NCBI RefSeq assembly: GCF_010500915.1
Contig: NZ_JAAAWP010000014.1
Coordinates: forward strand, 1-64,000
Direction of reading: 5' to 3'
Source of the DNA: Alteromonas hispanica
GTDB taxonomy: Bacteria; Pseudomonadota; Gammaproteobacteria; Enterobacterales; Alteromonadaceae
DNA: 64,000 bases
In this document: positions 55,025 to 64,000 of the stretch, in pieces
Position numbering within the stretch: position 1 is the first letter of the stretch
Layout: every line of letters starts with the position of its first letter
Program-made: the position numbers and the translations under genes
Notes under the pieces: model-generated
Database searches by the model: none
What the model was told of the DNA's origin: nothing
Seen by the model: only the letters and a program-made list of their open reading frames with translations

Positions 55025-58000
55025 TTAGCCGATGGATTTCAATATCGTTTCAGCTTCTTGCCTTTGCTCTTCGCTTCCCTCGTTAAGCACTTCTTCAAGG
55101 AGTTCTTTGGCAGCGTCAACATCTTCCATTTCAAGGTAAGCACGGGCCAAGTCTAGGTTTGCATTTTGGCCTGCGTCTTTATCTATATCGATAACCGAAT
55201 CGCTGTCATTTACACCAGTGAAGTCCGAGAGGCTTACATCTAAGTCTAGTGGCTGACTATCGGGGTCGTTCATGGTGTCATCGTCGCCGTCATCCATAAG
55301 CGCTTCTACATCTAAGAAGTCTTCACGCTCATTGGTTTCACCTCCCATCTCAACAGAAGGCATATCGCTGAGCAGAGCTTCTAGGTCAAGATCAGGGTTA
55401 TCAAGTTTAAGATCGTCATCTTTGAGGTCGTTGCTCTTGGGCTCCTGATCTTTTTCTAAATCACCTTCCTTTAAATCACCTTCTTCTGAATCAGCTTTTT
55501 CTGATTCCTCTTCTGCCGCTGATGACTGTGAATGAGTGTCAGCGTTACTTTCGCTGTCGTCGTCCATGTCGACATCTGGTAATGATAAGTCGTCTAGCTC
55601 GCTATCATTGTCGTTGTCGCTTTCGTTGTCGCCATCGTTATCGAAAGTATCATCGAGCAAGTCATCGGCAAGGTCTTCATCGGCAAGGTCGTCAATGTCT
55701 TCTAGTTCAAAGGTATCATCCTCTAGCGAAAACTCATCATCCTCATCATTCGACTCTGCTCCTATTTCATCTTGAGCATCGTCCGCTGCGCTAACTTCAT
55801 CTTCAATAGGTTGTTCTACTTCGGGCGAAGCTTCTTCGATTGGCTGAGGCTCCTCGTTTGCCTGGGCATCATCGGCGTCTTGATTCTCGCCATTGGCCTC
55901 TTCCAGTTCGCCATTTTCTCCGCTCGGGTCGCTATCTAGCAGTGAGTCTGCGTCAGATGGAGTCTCAGATTCTAGGCTTTCAAGAAGTTCATCGAATTCC
56001 GCGCTGTCGAGTTCATCCAAGATTTCCTCGTCTTGAATGTCATCGTCGCCATCGCTACTTAACCAATCATCGAGGCCGGGTACATCGCCAAGTTCATTTA
56101 TATCTTCATCGTTAACAGCATTGTTTTCGCTAGTATTATCGACTTGTGACTGTTCTGGCTCTTGTTGAGGCTCTATTCCATCCACTTCTTGTTCTAGTGC
56201 GAAAGAGTCAACGTCATCAAAGGCATCATTGAGAATGCTGTCATCATAATCGTTTTCGTCTTGCTTAACATTCTCTTCAGAGTCGGACTCTGCAGCATCA
56301 TCTTGTGTCACTTCATCAGTTGATTCAAAATCGCCAAAAGACGGGATATCATCCATCATGTCTTTTTCAAAGGCTTCGAGTGCATCATCTAACGGATCGT
56401 CTGATTCAGCTGCAGGCTCTTCCTCGACTACAGATTCATCCTCGGCAGTAGGCTCATCTTCGTCAGCAGGTTCTTCCTCAGCTACAGGCTCTTCGTCTGC
56501 GCTAATGTCTTCTTCGGCTGCAGGCTTCTCGTCCGCCGCAGGCTCTTCCTCGACTAAAGATTCATCCTCGGCAGTAGGCTCATCTTCGTCAGCAAGTTCT
56601 TCCTCGGCGCCAGGTTCTTCCTCGGCTACAGGCTCCTCGTCTGCTGCAGGCTCTTCCCCGACTAAAGATTCATCCTCGGCAGTAGGCTCATCTTCAGCAG
56701 TAGATTCCTCTTCAGCGGCAAGCTCATCTTCGGCTAGAGGCTCTTCCTCGGCTACGGGTTCTTCCTCGGCTACGGGTTCTTCCTCGGCTGTAGGCTCTTC
56801 TTCAGCTGCAGGCTCTTCTTCAGCTGCAGGCTCTTCTTCAGCTGCAGGCTCATCTTCAACTGCAGATTCTTCCTCAGCTGTAGGTTCCTCTTCGGCTGCA
56901 GTCTCTTCTTCGCTTGAATCAGATTCTAGCTCTGCCAATAATTCATCTGTTAGCGGGTCGCTTATTTCTTCTTCAAACGCTGATTCGTCGACGTCTGTTT
57001 CAGGCTTTTCACTTGCTGAAGGCTCTTCACCCGCTAAAGGCTCCTCACCAGCGTCACTGCTATCAACATCATCAGTGTCGTCTTCAAGCTCTGCTTCTAA
57101 CTCGGCTAACAGGTCGTCAGAAAGAGAATCGTTAAAATCGTCAGAATCATCAGATGTGCTCTCTTCTATAGCTTGGGGTGCACTTGCAGTCTCATCGTCA
57201 GATGCTGCGTCTTCGTCATCTGGCATTTCGCTTTGTAGTTCGGCAATCAGTTCATCCGAAAGCGGGTCTGAAAAGTCGTCTTCAATTTCGTCGTTTAAAA
57301 TTTCATCTAAGTCGTCGGTAATTGAGTCGAAATCTTGAATAGACTGAGGCGAACCTGAACCCGATATTATTTCGTCTTCTAGTTCTTCATCTGCGTCCTC
57401 TTCGTCATCGAGGCCGCCCATCATTTCAATCTGCTCAATTTCGTTTAGCAAATCGTCTGTAATTTTGTTGATTTCGTGATTTTGCTGATTTATTTCATCG
57501 TCTAGCTTTTCAAGCATCTCTTCATTAATGAGATCATCTTTGCTATCTAGTTCGTCAGTTAGCGCAGTATCAGGTGCATTTTCCTCTAACAGATCGTCTA
57601 TGCTTATCTCTGGTTTTTCATCTTCATCATCAACACTCGGTAATGACGCGGTCTCAGTTGCACTATCGAGTAAATCATCAATGTCGTCCTGAGAGGGCTC
57701 TGCGGCATTGCTATCAAGCAATGCATCTATATCATCAACATCAACATTTTCTTCAGCAGACGACTCTTCTTGCTCGTCGTTGTCGTCTTGGTCTACACCA
57801 AACTCATCCAAAATGTCGTCTGGATCTACGTCTTCTGGAGCTTCGCTGTCCTTTGAGGCTTCTTGGCTTTGTACATCGTCTAACAGGTCGTCGATATCAA
57901 AGTCGTCATCTGACGCATCTGGCTGTTCCTCATCTTTCGATGACTCCTCGCTCATGCTGTCAACGCTTTCATCGAAAACATCATCATCTTCAGATAGGTC

Positions 58001-59242
58001 AATGCCGTCTAAATCTTCAGATTCATTCTCATTAAGTACCTTGTCAGACAAATCATCATCGTCAAATAAACTGTCTAATTCACTTTGGTCTAACTCATCT
58101 GCTCCGGCTTCAAATAAATCGTCTGAATCATCATCGGGTACCAACAAGTCGTCTTCTAAATCTGCAAAGCTTTCTAATTCGTCATCTAAGCTTTCTTCTA
58201 AATCTGACGTTAGTACATCATCGAGTAAGTCGTCGTCGTTAAATAGGTCATCGTCGGTCAGTTCGTCTTTTTCATCTAAATCTGGCGCAAGTGCGCTAGA
58301 GAGGTCGCCTAAGTCGCTTTCAGGAACAGGCACTTCTTCATCATTAGATGTGTTTGTAGCCGAGGGGCTTTCTTGAGGTTTGCTATTACGCTTGAGTAAC
58401 CACGTAATTAAGCCGCCAACTAGCAGTAACGTTAATAGGCCCGAACCTATAAGCAGGCTCATAGGACTCATTAGCTTATTCAACAGAGAGTCTTGTTTTT
58501 CAGCAGCCCTTTCAGCCTGTTCGGCTCTTATCATATCCAGCAGCTCTTGCTGTAAGGCTACCTGCATATCAAGCTGTTCTTTTACATCGCCTTCCACCTG
58601 GCCTCTTAGCGACTCAAGCTCACCATTTACAGCTTCAACTCGCTCGTAGAGCTTTCTATTTTCATCGAGGATTTCTTGAACATTATTTAACGAGGCTGCG
58701 AACTGCCTGCGCAACTCGTCGAATTGACGGGTTTGCTCTGCATCTAAACGCGTTATTTTTTGCTCAATGTCGTTTTGGGTTTGCGACAGGTCTTGTTGAT
58801 TTACTAAAGGAGACGATGGCTTGATGTTTTTTACACTGCTACCAGGCTTATTGAGCGCTTCAGCAAAAGCCCGCTCATCTCTTTCGGCACGCTGTTGTGC
58901 TTGTTCTTTGCTGATTCGAGCAATGTAGCGCTCGGAGGGTAATTTGAGAACTGCACCGTTAACGAGAAGATTGAGGTTTCCGTCTTCGAATGCGTTTGGA
59001 TTGAGTTCGTAGATTGCGGTCATAACCTGATAAACGCTCAGGTTATTATTTTGTCTATATCGCTCTGCTATGCGCCATAAAGTATCATTTGAGTCGATGG
59101 GACCATACTCTAATCCAGAGTATTGATCGCTCGCATCTTTAGGTCCCTTTAGTAAGGTTTCCCTTTCCTGCGCATTCACTGAAGTGATGGGGGCATACAC
59201 ACATAAACTAAGTAATAGTAAGCCCGTCAAATGCAATTTCAT
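55025..59242 (-). CDS. fimV: FimV/HubP-type polar hub protein
   Basis: The protein has 1405 residues from the ATG at 59242, which has AGGA upstream and gives a compact signal peptide ending SVNAQ; an ATG 21 bp earlier is less likely. A periplasmic LysM-type domain (YGPIDSNDTLWRIAERYRQN to VNGAVLKLPSERYI) is followed by a coiled coil at about 105-250 and a single helix near 275-295 (MSLLIGSGLLTLLLVGGLIT). A very long cytoplasmic region of Asp/Glu/Ser repeats then ends in the FimV C-terminal motif (ANLDLARAYLEMEDVDAAKE, LLEEVLNEGS). FimV and Vibrio HubP organise cell-pole proteins, type IV pili and flagella. Position between asd and truA is conserved. Confidence 0.93.
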   Translation of the reverse strand: MKLHLTGLLLLSLCVYAPITSVNAQERETLLKGPKDASDQYSGLEYGPIDSNDTLWRIAERYRQNNNLSVYQVMTAIYELNPNAFEDGNLNLLVNGAVLKLPSERYIARISKEQAQQRAERDERAFAEALNKPGSSVKNIKPSSPLVNQQDLSQTQNDIEQKITRLDAEQTRQFDELRRQFAASLNNVQEILDENRKLYERVEAVNGELESLRGQVEGDVKEQLDMQVALQQELLDMIRAEQAERAAEKQDSLLNKLMSPMSLLIGSGLLTLLLVGGLITWLLKRNSKPQESPSATNTSNDEEVPVPESDLGDLSSALAPDLDEKDELTDDDLFNDDDLLDDVLTSDLEESLDDELESFADLEDDLLVPDDDSDDLFEAGADELDQSELDSLFDDDDLSDKVLNENESEDLDGIDLSEDDDVFDESVDSMSEESSKDEEQPDASDDDFDIDDLLDDVQSQEASKDSEAPEDVDPDDILDEFGVDQDDNDEQEESSAEENVDVDDIDALLDSNAAEPSQDDIDDLLDSATETASLPSVDDEDEKPEISIDDLLEENAPDTALTDELDSKDDLINEEMLEKLDDEINQQNHEINKITDDLLNEIEQIEMMGGLDDEEDADEELEDEIISGSGSPQSIQDFDSITDDLDEILNDEIEDDFSDPLSDELIAELQSEMPDDEDAASDDETASAPQAIEESTSDDSDDFNDSLSDDLLAELEAELEDDTDDVDSSDAGEEPLAGEEPSASEKPETDVDESAFEEEISDPLTDELLAELESDSSEEETAAEEEPTAEEESAVEDEPAAEEEPAAEEEPAAEEEPTAEEEPVAEEEPVAEEEPLAEDELAAEEESTAEDEPTAEDESLVGEEPAADEEPVAEEEPGAEEELADEDEPTAEDESLVEEEPAADEKPAAEEDISADEEPVAEEEPADEDEPTAEDESVVEEEPAAESDDPLDDALEAFEKDMMDDIPSFGDFESTDEVTQDDAAESDSEENVKQDENDYDDSILNDAFDDVDSFALEQEVDGIEPQQEPEQSQVDNTSENNAVNDEDINELGDVPGLDDWLSSDGDDDIQDEEILDELDSAEFDELLESLESETPSDADSLLDSDPSGENGELEEANGENQDADDAQANEEPQPIEEASPEVEQPIEDEVSAADDAQDEIGAESNDEDDEFSLEDDTFELEDIDDLADEDLADDLLDDTFDNDGDNESDNDNDSELDDLSLPDVDMDDDSESNADTHSQSSAAEEESEKADSEEGDLKEGDLEKDQEPKSNDLKDDDLKLDNPDLDLEALLSDMPSVEMGGETNEREDFLDVEALMDDGDDDTMNDPDSQPLDLDVSLSDFTGVNDSDSVIDIDKDAGQNANLDLARAYLEMEDVDAAKELLEEVLNEGSEEQRQEAETILKSIG
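56400..56940 (-). repeat. degenerate short tandem repeats encoding the acidic AEEEP tract of FimV
   Basis: On the minus strand the coding sequence repeats a unit of about 15 bp giving (A-E/D-E-E/D-P/S), at roughly residues 767-947 of FimV. Nearly identical GCTGCAGAAGAAGAGCCT-like copies run in a row at about 56810-56860, and diverged copies lie to either side. Such a tract is prone to slippage, and its length probably varies between strains. Confidence 0.8.
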
Positions 59243-59263
59243 AGCAGTCCTATATGCCCTCAA

Positions 59264-59818
59264 GCGTAAATACCACCTTTAAAGGTTGATGTATTTTAAT
59301 GCCAACTGATATTTGGCCGACTAAACAAGTCGCCTGCGTTGGCTTTGTTTTTATTTTCTTACTCTTTGCCGTCATTTTGATAGCAAATTAAGCGCGCTTA
59401 CCTGTGACTTAGCCTATACACCTCAAAAGTCTTTCCGCATATCTCGTGGGGATGCATGAAACTAAGCTAAGTGTCTGACCAAGTGTTACTTTTCGTATGT
59501 TTAAAAACAACATCCTCAAACTATAAACCACTTGTGGTAGGCAATCTAGTTAGCGAGTACGTTTTACGGCGCTTTTTAAACAAAAGCATTAGCAAGACCG
59601 TCACATCGTTCAAATGCACTTTGCCTTGCCAACTCACCTGATTTGCCCATTTAACCATTTAGCTAATCTGTTGGCTCATCTGCTCTTTTGATTCCCCTGC
59701 CAATAGATTCATATCGGCAAGAAACTAAAAATGTTTATCTTTTACTTATCGTTACAACAACCTAGCAGCCCTGTTACTCCATTAACAGGACAATATGAAC
59801 AAATTGTGCGACCAATTT
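59264..59818. promoter_or_regulatory. long intergenic region upstream of fimV
   Basis: About 555 bp between asd and fimV with no credible gene on either strand. It should contain the fimV promoter and leader near its left end. I see no clear terminator after asd beyond scattered T-rich runs. Confidence 0.4.
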
Positions 59819-60835
59819 TTACATATAGTCGCGAATAAGTGTCTCTGCAATTTGAATGCTATTTGTGGCTGCGCCTTTTCGAATATTGTCTGATACAACC
59901 CACATATTGATCCCGCAAGGATGAGTAATATCATTTCTAACTCTTCCAACATGAACCATATCGTTCCCGCAAGCACTGCTTACTTGTGTAGGAAACTGTT
60001 CTGCGCCCTCGTATAACGTAACGCCAGGAGCATCTGAAAGTAACTGTTTAACCTGCTCTGCATCAATCGGAGAATGCGTTTCTAGGTGAATAGCTTCAGC
60101 ATGACCATAAAATACCGGAACGCGCACCGCAGTTGCATTAACCAAAATCGAGTTGTCACCCATTATTTTCTGCGTTTCCCACACCATTTTCATTTCTTCT
60201 TTGGTGTAATCATTTTCTTGAAACGCATCAATTTGCGGAATTGCGTTAAAAGCAATTTGGCGACTAAACGCATCGGGTTTTACTTCTCTAGCGTTAAGCA
60301 AGCCAGCAGTTTGTTTCGCAAGCTCTTCCATGGCTTCTTTACCTGCGCCCGAGACAGACTGATAAGTACTTACATTAATCCGCGATATACCCACCGCATC
60401 TTGAATAGGTTTAAGCGCCACCATCATTTGAATAGTTGAGCAATTAGGGTTGGCAATAATATTGCGATTACGGAAATCGGCTAGGGCGTGGGCGTTTACT
60501 TCAGGAACCACTAATGGAATGTCAGGTTCGTAACGAAATTCCGATGTATTGTCGATAACTATGCAGCCCTCATCCGCTGCGAGCGGAGCATATTTGGCTG
60601 ATATACTGCCACCCGCTGAGAAAAAACCGAACTGAACAAGAGACCAATCGAAGGCTTCTGCATCTTCTACTTCGATCTCTTCACCTTTAAAGGTAACGGT
60701 GCTGCCTGCAGAACGTTTACTTGCTAAAGGATATAGACGATTAATTGGAAAACCACGCTCTTCTAAAAGCTCAATCATAGTTTGCCCAACTAAACCTGTT
60801 GCGCCTAGAACTGCAACATCAAACGCTTGCGACAT
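59819..60835 (-). CDS. asd: Aspartate-semialdehyde dehydrogenase
   Basis: The protein has 338 residues. The NADP loop is VAVLGATGLVGQTMIELLEE and the catalytic Cys sits in IIANPNCSTIQMMVALKPI, followed by STYQSVSGAGKEAMEEL and the substrate-binding LETHSPIDAEQVKQL region. The His/Arg active-site residues of true ASADH appear in GRVRNDITHPCGINMWVVSD. The position corresponds to E. coli usg, a homologue without the catalytic Cys. Here the Cys is present, so the enzyme should be active in Lys/Met/Thr synthesis. AGGAGA precedes the start. Confidence 0.93.
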   Translation of the reverse strand: MSQAFDVAVLGATGLVGQTMIELLEERGFPINRLYPLASKRSAGSTVTFKGEEIEVEDAEAFDWSLVQFGFFSAGGSISAKYAPLAADEGCIVIDNTSEFRYEPDIPLVVPEVNAHALADFRNRNIIANPNCSTIQMMVALKPIQDAVGISRINVSTYQSVSGAGKEAMEELAKQTAGLLNAREVKPDAFSRQIAFNAIPQIDAFQENDYTKEEMKMVWETQKIMGDNSILVNATAVRVPVFYGHAEAIHLETHSPIDAEQVKQLLSDAPGVTLYEGAEQFPTQVSSACGNDMVHVGRVRNDITHPCGINMWVVSDNIRKGAATNSIQIAETLIRDYM

Positions 60836-61011
60836 AATACTGTTTTCTCCTAAAAGTGAATGTGAAAGCCTAAAATAGGCTTATCGAAATTTATGAATTT
60901 TATACTCTACAAAAGGCTCGCTTAGTGCTTGTGCCTTTTAAATGTAAACTAAACCCTGTTGCTAAGTTTCTTAATGGGCTGTTCCACTGTCTCTTAATTA
61001 GCCTTCCTGAA

Positions 61012-62220
61012 TTAGCCTGCCTGAATTAACTGAGCAGAGAAGCCTAAATCTTTAAAGGTTTTCTGAATTTCTTTGCTGGTGTTTGCTGGCAGTAATAAGG
61101 TGTGCGCACTGCACTCTCGCCTTTCTTGATCTTTTACTCGATAGTTTTTCCGTAATGAGGCAAAGTGAGCGCCCACATTTAAACCTGCATCGCCGGAATG
61201 AACACCGTCGTTATCGGCAATGGCCGTTCTCATCTCATTATCGTCTACAGCAACGTTATACACACGGTGAAAAACGTTAATAAGATCTTCAACTGATAGC
61301 CTAGTTGCTGTTGGATGTTGTAGCGCTGCGGCTAGAGGGGGAACACTATCTAGAAAATCTGACAGTTTTTTCGTGGCTGGCAGACCTGCTCGCTCGCAAA
61401 TCTGTTCATAAATCATCTGAGTTCCGCGCACCTTCCCCTCTACGGAATGCCCAGCAATATGAGGCGTGACAAACCAACAATGGTCAAACAGTGCTGTATT
61501 AATGTTAGGCTCATTATCGAAAACATCTAATACTAAAACTGGCGGGCTAGGTTTATTAAACCGCGCAAGTAAGGCGGCCTCATTGATAACTTCGCCGCGG
61601 CAAGCATTAATAAGCAGCTGATGTGCGCCAAGCTTATCGAGAAACCCTTCATCTATCAGGTTTTCTGTTGGGTAAGGCCCTTCGCTAACAAAAGGTACAT
61701 GGAGAGTAATAATATCGCACTGCGCTATATCGTTCATTTCAACAAAAGAGCGCTTATCCCCCGCCTCTTTTTTCAACGGATCGCACAGCATGTAATTAAC
61801 GCTCAATGCGTCAAGTAACCTCGTCAATGCCGTTCCCACGTTTCCGGCACCAACAATGCCTACTGTAGAGTGATACAAATCGAGTTTTTTAGTTTTATGC
61901 GCGTGTAGCAATACGCTTAACACGTACTCAGCCACAGCAACTGCGTTGCAACCTGCTGCTGAACTATGCGCAATGGCACTACTGTCTAAGAAGCCCTTAT
62001 CTAAATGATTTGTACCTGCTGTGGCGGTAGTCACAAACTGCAGTTTATTGGCATTTGTGAGTAATTCAGACGTTACCTTTGTGGTGCTGCGAAGGGCAAG
62101 TATATCAATGTCGATGAGATCGTTTGGCGTTATGTTTTGCCACGCATATGTGCGAACCTCACCCACGTCATCGAGATAATGCTGGCCAAAAGGTATAGTG
62201 TCTTCAAGAAGTATTTTCAT
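61012..62220 (-). CDS. pdxB: Erythronate-4-phosphate dehydrogenase
   Basis: The protein has 402 residues (E. coli PdxB 378). D-2-hydroxyacid dehydrogenase motifs are STVGIVGAGNVGTALTRLLD, ITLHVPFVSEGPYPTENLID, LINACRGEVINEAALLARFN and the catalytic His in TPHIAGHSVEGKVRGT. The C-terminal dimerisation domain specific to PdxB follows from about residue 290. It oxidises 4-phosphoerythronate in pyridoxal phosphate synthesis. The symbol is also supported by its place before asd. Confidence 0.95.
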   Translation of the reverse strand: MKILLEDTIPFGQHYLDDVGEVRTYAWQNITPNDLIDIDILALRSTTKVTSELLTNANKLQFVTTATAGTNHLDKGFLDSSAIAHSSAAGCNAVAVAEYVLSVLLHAHKTKKLDLYHSTVGIVGAGNVGTALTRLLDALSVNYMLCDPLKKEAGDKRSFVEMNDIAQCDIITLHVPFVSEGPYPTENLIDEGFLDKLGAHQLLINACRGEVINEAALLARFNKPSPPVLVLDVFDNEPNINTALFDHCWFVTPHIAGHSVEGKVRGTQMIYEQICERAGLPATKKLSDFLDSVPPLAAALQHPTATRLSVEDLINVFHRVYNVAVDDNEMRTAIADNDGVHSGDAGLNVGAHFASLRKNYRVKDQERRECSAHTLLLPANTSKEIQKTFKDLGFSAQLIQAG

Positions 62221-62312
62221 GGCACTAAGTTTAACCCAAATTAGGCGGTTAGTAACCCAATTAAGCGGGCTAAACTTGTGCTCGTGTTGTGAGAGTGAAG
62301 ATTTTTTAGTGG

Positions 62313-63068
62313 CTACTGGTCAAAACCAGGAAAACGTCTCTGCACACGACGCTTGATTCCGGGCCAAGCGAGTGCCCCACCGGCCTGCTTAGTTACCTGG
62401 GCAGCTTGTTCACGAATGCCTTGTAAAATTGCCGAGTGGATTGGAATAAGTTTTAGTCCGGTTGCCTGGGCTTTTAATTGTATTTCACAGGCGCGCTGTA
62501 AAATAAACATAAACAAAAAAGCGTCTGCAATATTGTCTGCGCAGGTTAACAGGCCGTGATTTCGCAAAATCATAAATTGGGTATCGCCTAAATCTCGCAC
62601 CAAACGTACCTTTTCATCTGGATTAAGCGCTACGCCTTCATAAGAGTGGTAAGACAACGACGCTAAAGGAAATAGAGACTGCTGAGAATAAGGCTGAAGG
62701 CCATCTTCAAGCACAGACACAGCAACGCCTTCTGCGGTATGCAAATGAAGTACGCACTTCGCATCGTCGCGAGCTTCATGCACCGCGCTGTGAATGGTAA
62801 AGCCAGCAGGGTTTATATCGTACTCACTCTCCATTACCTTATTGCCATACAAGTCGACTTTCACCAAACTAGAGGCAGTCACCTCGTCAAACATCATGCC
62901 GTATGGGTTAATCAGAAAATGATGCTCTGGCCCTGGAACCCGAGCGGATATATGTGTAAAGATAAGGTCGTCCCAGCCATACATTGCAACAGCGCGATAG
63001 CAAGCTGCTAAATCGACCCGTGTCTGCCACTCTTCTTCGCTCACTTGAGACTTTACAGAATCACTCAT
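62313..63068 (-). CDS. Class II aldolase/adducin family protein
   Basis: The protein has 251 residues. Zinc-site motifs are THISARVPGPEHHFLINPYG, FTIHSAVHEARDDAKCVLHLHTAEG (read in two parts, with the HLH pair) and FMILRNHGLLTCADNI with the third His. It has no signal peptide. Family members include fuculose- and rhamnulose-phosphate aldolases, but this subgroup is a stand-alone form of unknown substrate, common in Proteobacteria. AAGGGG precedes the start. Divergent from the Crp/Fnr gene. Confidence 0.85.
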   Translation of the reverse strand: MSDSVKSQVSEEEWQTRVDLAACYRAVAMYGWDDLIFTHISARVPGPEHHFLINPYGMMFDEVTASSLVKVDLYGNKVMESEYDINPAGFTIHSAVHEARDDAKCVLHLHTAEGVAVSVLEDGLQPYSQQSLFPLASLSYHSYEGVALNPDEKVRLVRDLGDTQFMILRNHGLLTCADNIADAFLFMFILQRACEIQLKAQATGLKLIPIHSAILQGIREQAAQVTKQAGGALAWPGIKRRVQRRFPGFDQ

Positions 63069-63162
63069 TATTTACCCCTTACAAAAATATGAATTGGCTC
63101 TACCTTACCGTTGAAAACAAAGATAAACTGTCGCTTTAACGACATTGTAAGCATTTTGTTAA

Positions 63163-63843
63163 ATGAATAATTTCAGGTCTGTTTTAGCAAGTTCATCGTG
63201 GTTTAGCTCCCTACCCGACCATTTAAAAGAAGCACTATTGAGCAAAGTACGAATTAAGCATTTAAAATCTGGTCAGCAGCTACATGCCAAAGGTGAAGAG
63301 GGTGTTGGTTTTTATGGTATCTGTGCAGGACGACTTAGAATTGTTACTGTAAACGTAGACGGCAGTGAGATGTTGCTGGCGCTGTTAGGCCCCGGCACCT
63401 GGTTTGGTGAAATATCTATGTTCGACAACCTCCCCCGAACTCATGATAGCGTTTGTGAAATAGACAGCACAGTTGCCATTATTCCTAAAAGCGCTTTCAA
63501 TGAATTACTGCGAAAGTTTCCAGAGCTTTATCCTCATTTCACAGCGTTACTGTGTGCGCGAGTAAGAAGTGCATTTCAATTCATCGATTCAAGCGCTGGG
63601 CTCAGTTTGAAGCATCAATTAGTGAAAAGACTATTAATGCTTACCACCAGCTACGGGCAACACATTCCCAAAGACAGTGCTATCACGCTTACGCTGTCTC
63701 AAGAATCGCTGGCTCAAATGATAAATAGCTGTAGGCAAACAGTGAATAAACTTCTAGGCGAACTTCAGAATGAGGGATTAGTAAAACGACATTATGGAAA
63801 AATAACTATTCCACAGCCCAGTGAACTGTTCAAAAACTATTAA
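63163..63843 (+). CDS. Crp/Fnr-family transcriptional regulator
   Basis: The protein has 226 residues. A cyclic-nucleotide-binding-type beta-roll (HLKSGQQLHAKGEEGVGFYG to GPGTWFGEISMFDNLPRTHD) is followed by a dimerisation helix and a winged helix-turn-helix (LTLSQESLAQMINSCRQTVN, KLLGELQNEGLVKRHYG). The N-terminus lacks the Fe-S cysteine cluster of Fnr, and the cAMP-contact Arg/Ser pair of Crp is not clear, so the ligand is unknown. It is divergent from the class II aldolase gene and may control it. Confidence 0.9.
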   Translation: MNNFRSVLASSSWFSSLPDHLKEALLSKVRIKHLKSGQQLHAKGEEGVGFYGICAGRLRIVTVNVDGSEMLLALLGPGTWFGEISMFDNLPRTHDSVCEIDSTVAIIPKSAFNELLRKFPELYPHFTALLCARVRSAFQFIDSSAGLSLKHQLVKRLLMLTTSYGQHIPKDSAITLTLSQESLAQMINSCRQTVNKLLGELQNEGLVKRHYGKITIPQPSELFKNY

Positions 63844-63861
63844 CCTTCAATGCGACTAAAC

Positions 63862-63899
63862 AAAAAGCCCCAGCGTTAATTGCAACGGCTGGGGCTTAT
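63862..63899. terminator. bidirectional terminator between the Crp/Fnr gene and fabB
   Basis: AAGCCCCAGC (63865-63874) pairs perfectly with GCTGGGGCTT (63888-63897). An A run on the left and the T run seen from the minus strand favour use by fabB as well as by the Crp/Fnr gene. Confidence 0.9.
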
Positions 63900-63947
63900 A
63901 ATCGTTTTTGTTTCGTTTTTAACTTGTAATGAAACTAACGTCTCATT

Positions 63948-64000
63948 TTAGTCTTGATAACGCTGCATCACTAAGGTTGCGTTTGTACCGCCAAACCCAA
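63948..64000 (-). CDS. fabB: 3-oxoacyl-ACP synthase I, C-terminal end (runs off the right edge)
   Basis: The last codons read FGGTNATLVMQRYQD and stop at 63948-63950. FGFGGTNATLVM near the C-terminus is the conserved end of FabB-type condensing enzymes, and fabB lies beside pdxB in gammaproteobacteria. Only 17 codons are in the window. FabF ends in a similar way, but the position favours FabB. Confidence 0.85.
   Translation of the reverse strand, partial: GFGGTNATLVMQRYQD

Noticed and set aside
56358-58376. Long Ser-rich open frames on the plus strand within fimV
   Set aside because: They are antisense shadows of the Asp/Glu codons of fimV (GAA/GAT read backwards give Ser-rich frames). They have no ribosome-binding sites, and the minus-strand frame has a signal peptide, LysM domain and FimV C-terminus.

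Overview
The window looks like chromosome from a marine gammaproteobacterium of the Alteromonas type. The right end carries the gammaproteobacterial order fabB - pdxB - asd (usg position) - fimV - truA - accD - folC - dedD - cvpA - purF, all on the minus strand. The middle carries metG/mrp, a yafS-type gene divergent from gloB-mltD, and cysS/ppiB/lpxH. Tandem secreted phosphatases, an S10 carboxypeptidase, sucrose phosphorylase and an acuI-type reductase fit a marine heterotroph. The genus is an inference from gene content and protein sequence, not from a marker gene.

Layout. 1-7.5 kb: an MscS channel, an AcrAB-like RND pump pair and a KtrB-like K+ transporter. 7.5-9.6 kb: an AbiE-type toxin-antitoxin operon with three direct repeats at exact 24-bp spacing over its promoter, next to tRNA-Pro(GGG). 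9.6-24.3 kb: housekeeping genes (DASS transporter, dcd, rhtA, mrp, metG, methyltransferase, gloB, mltD, a voltage-sensor-like membrane protein, FKBP, cysS, ppiB, lpxH). 24.4-30.4 kb: a Pho-box-preceded pair of alkaline phosphatases (the second a lipoprotein with a collagen-like stalk), a secreted unknown, a 59-residue Cys-rich protein and a solute-binding-like protein.

30.4-35.0 kb is the clearest accessory island. It holds three complete or near-complete orphan Rhs tip cassettes and one short remnant, all on the minus strand. Each cassette starts with the end of the Rhs core (YMQARYYDPVIGRFYSNDP), continues into a different Gly/Ala-rich tip, is followed at once by a small two-helix membrane protein (a plausible immunity protein), and ends in a near-identical terminator hairpin. 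About 100 bp conserved between cassettes follows each hairpin. No full-length rhs gene is present. A prlF-yhaV toxin-antitoxin pair sits inside the array.

35.0-48.8 kb: a large lipoprotein of unknown function, a lone sucrose phosphorylase, an HxlR regulator with four 15-bp repeats beside it and divergent from an acuI-type reductase, an orphan hybrid histidine kinase, an MDR oxidoreductase / S10 peptidase pair, acpH, miaE and a Yip1-family protein. 48.9-64 kb: the conserved purF-to-fabB region, including a 1405-residue FimV with an extreme acidic repeat tract, plus a class II aldolase and a divergent Crp/Fnr regulator between pdxB and fabB.
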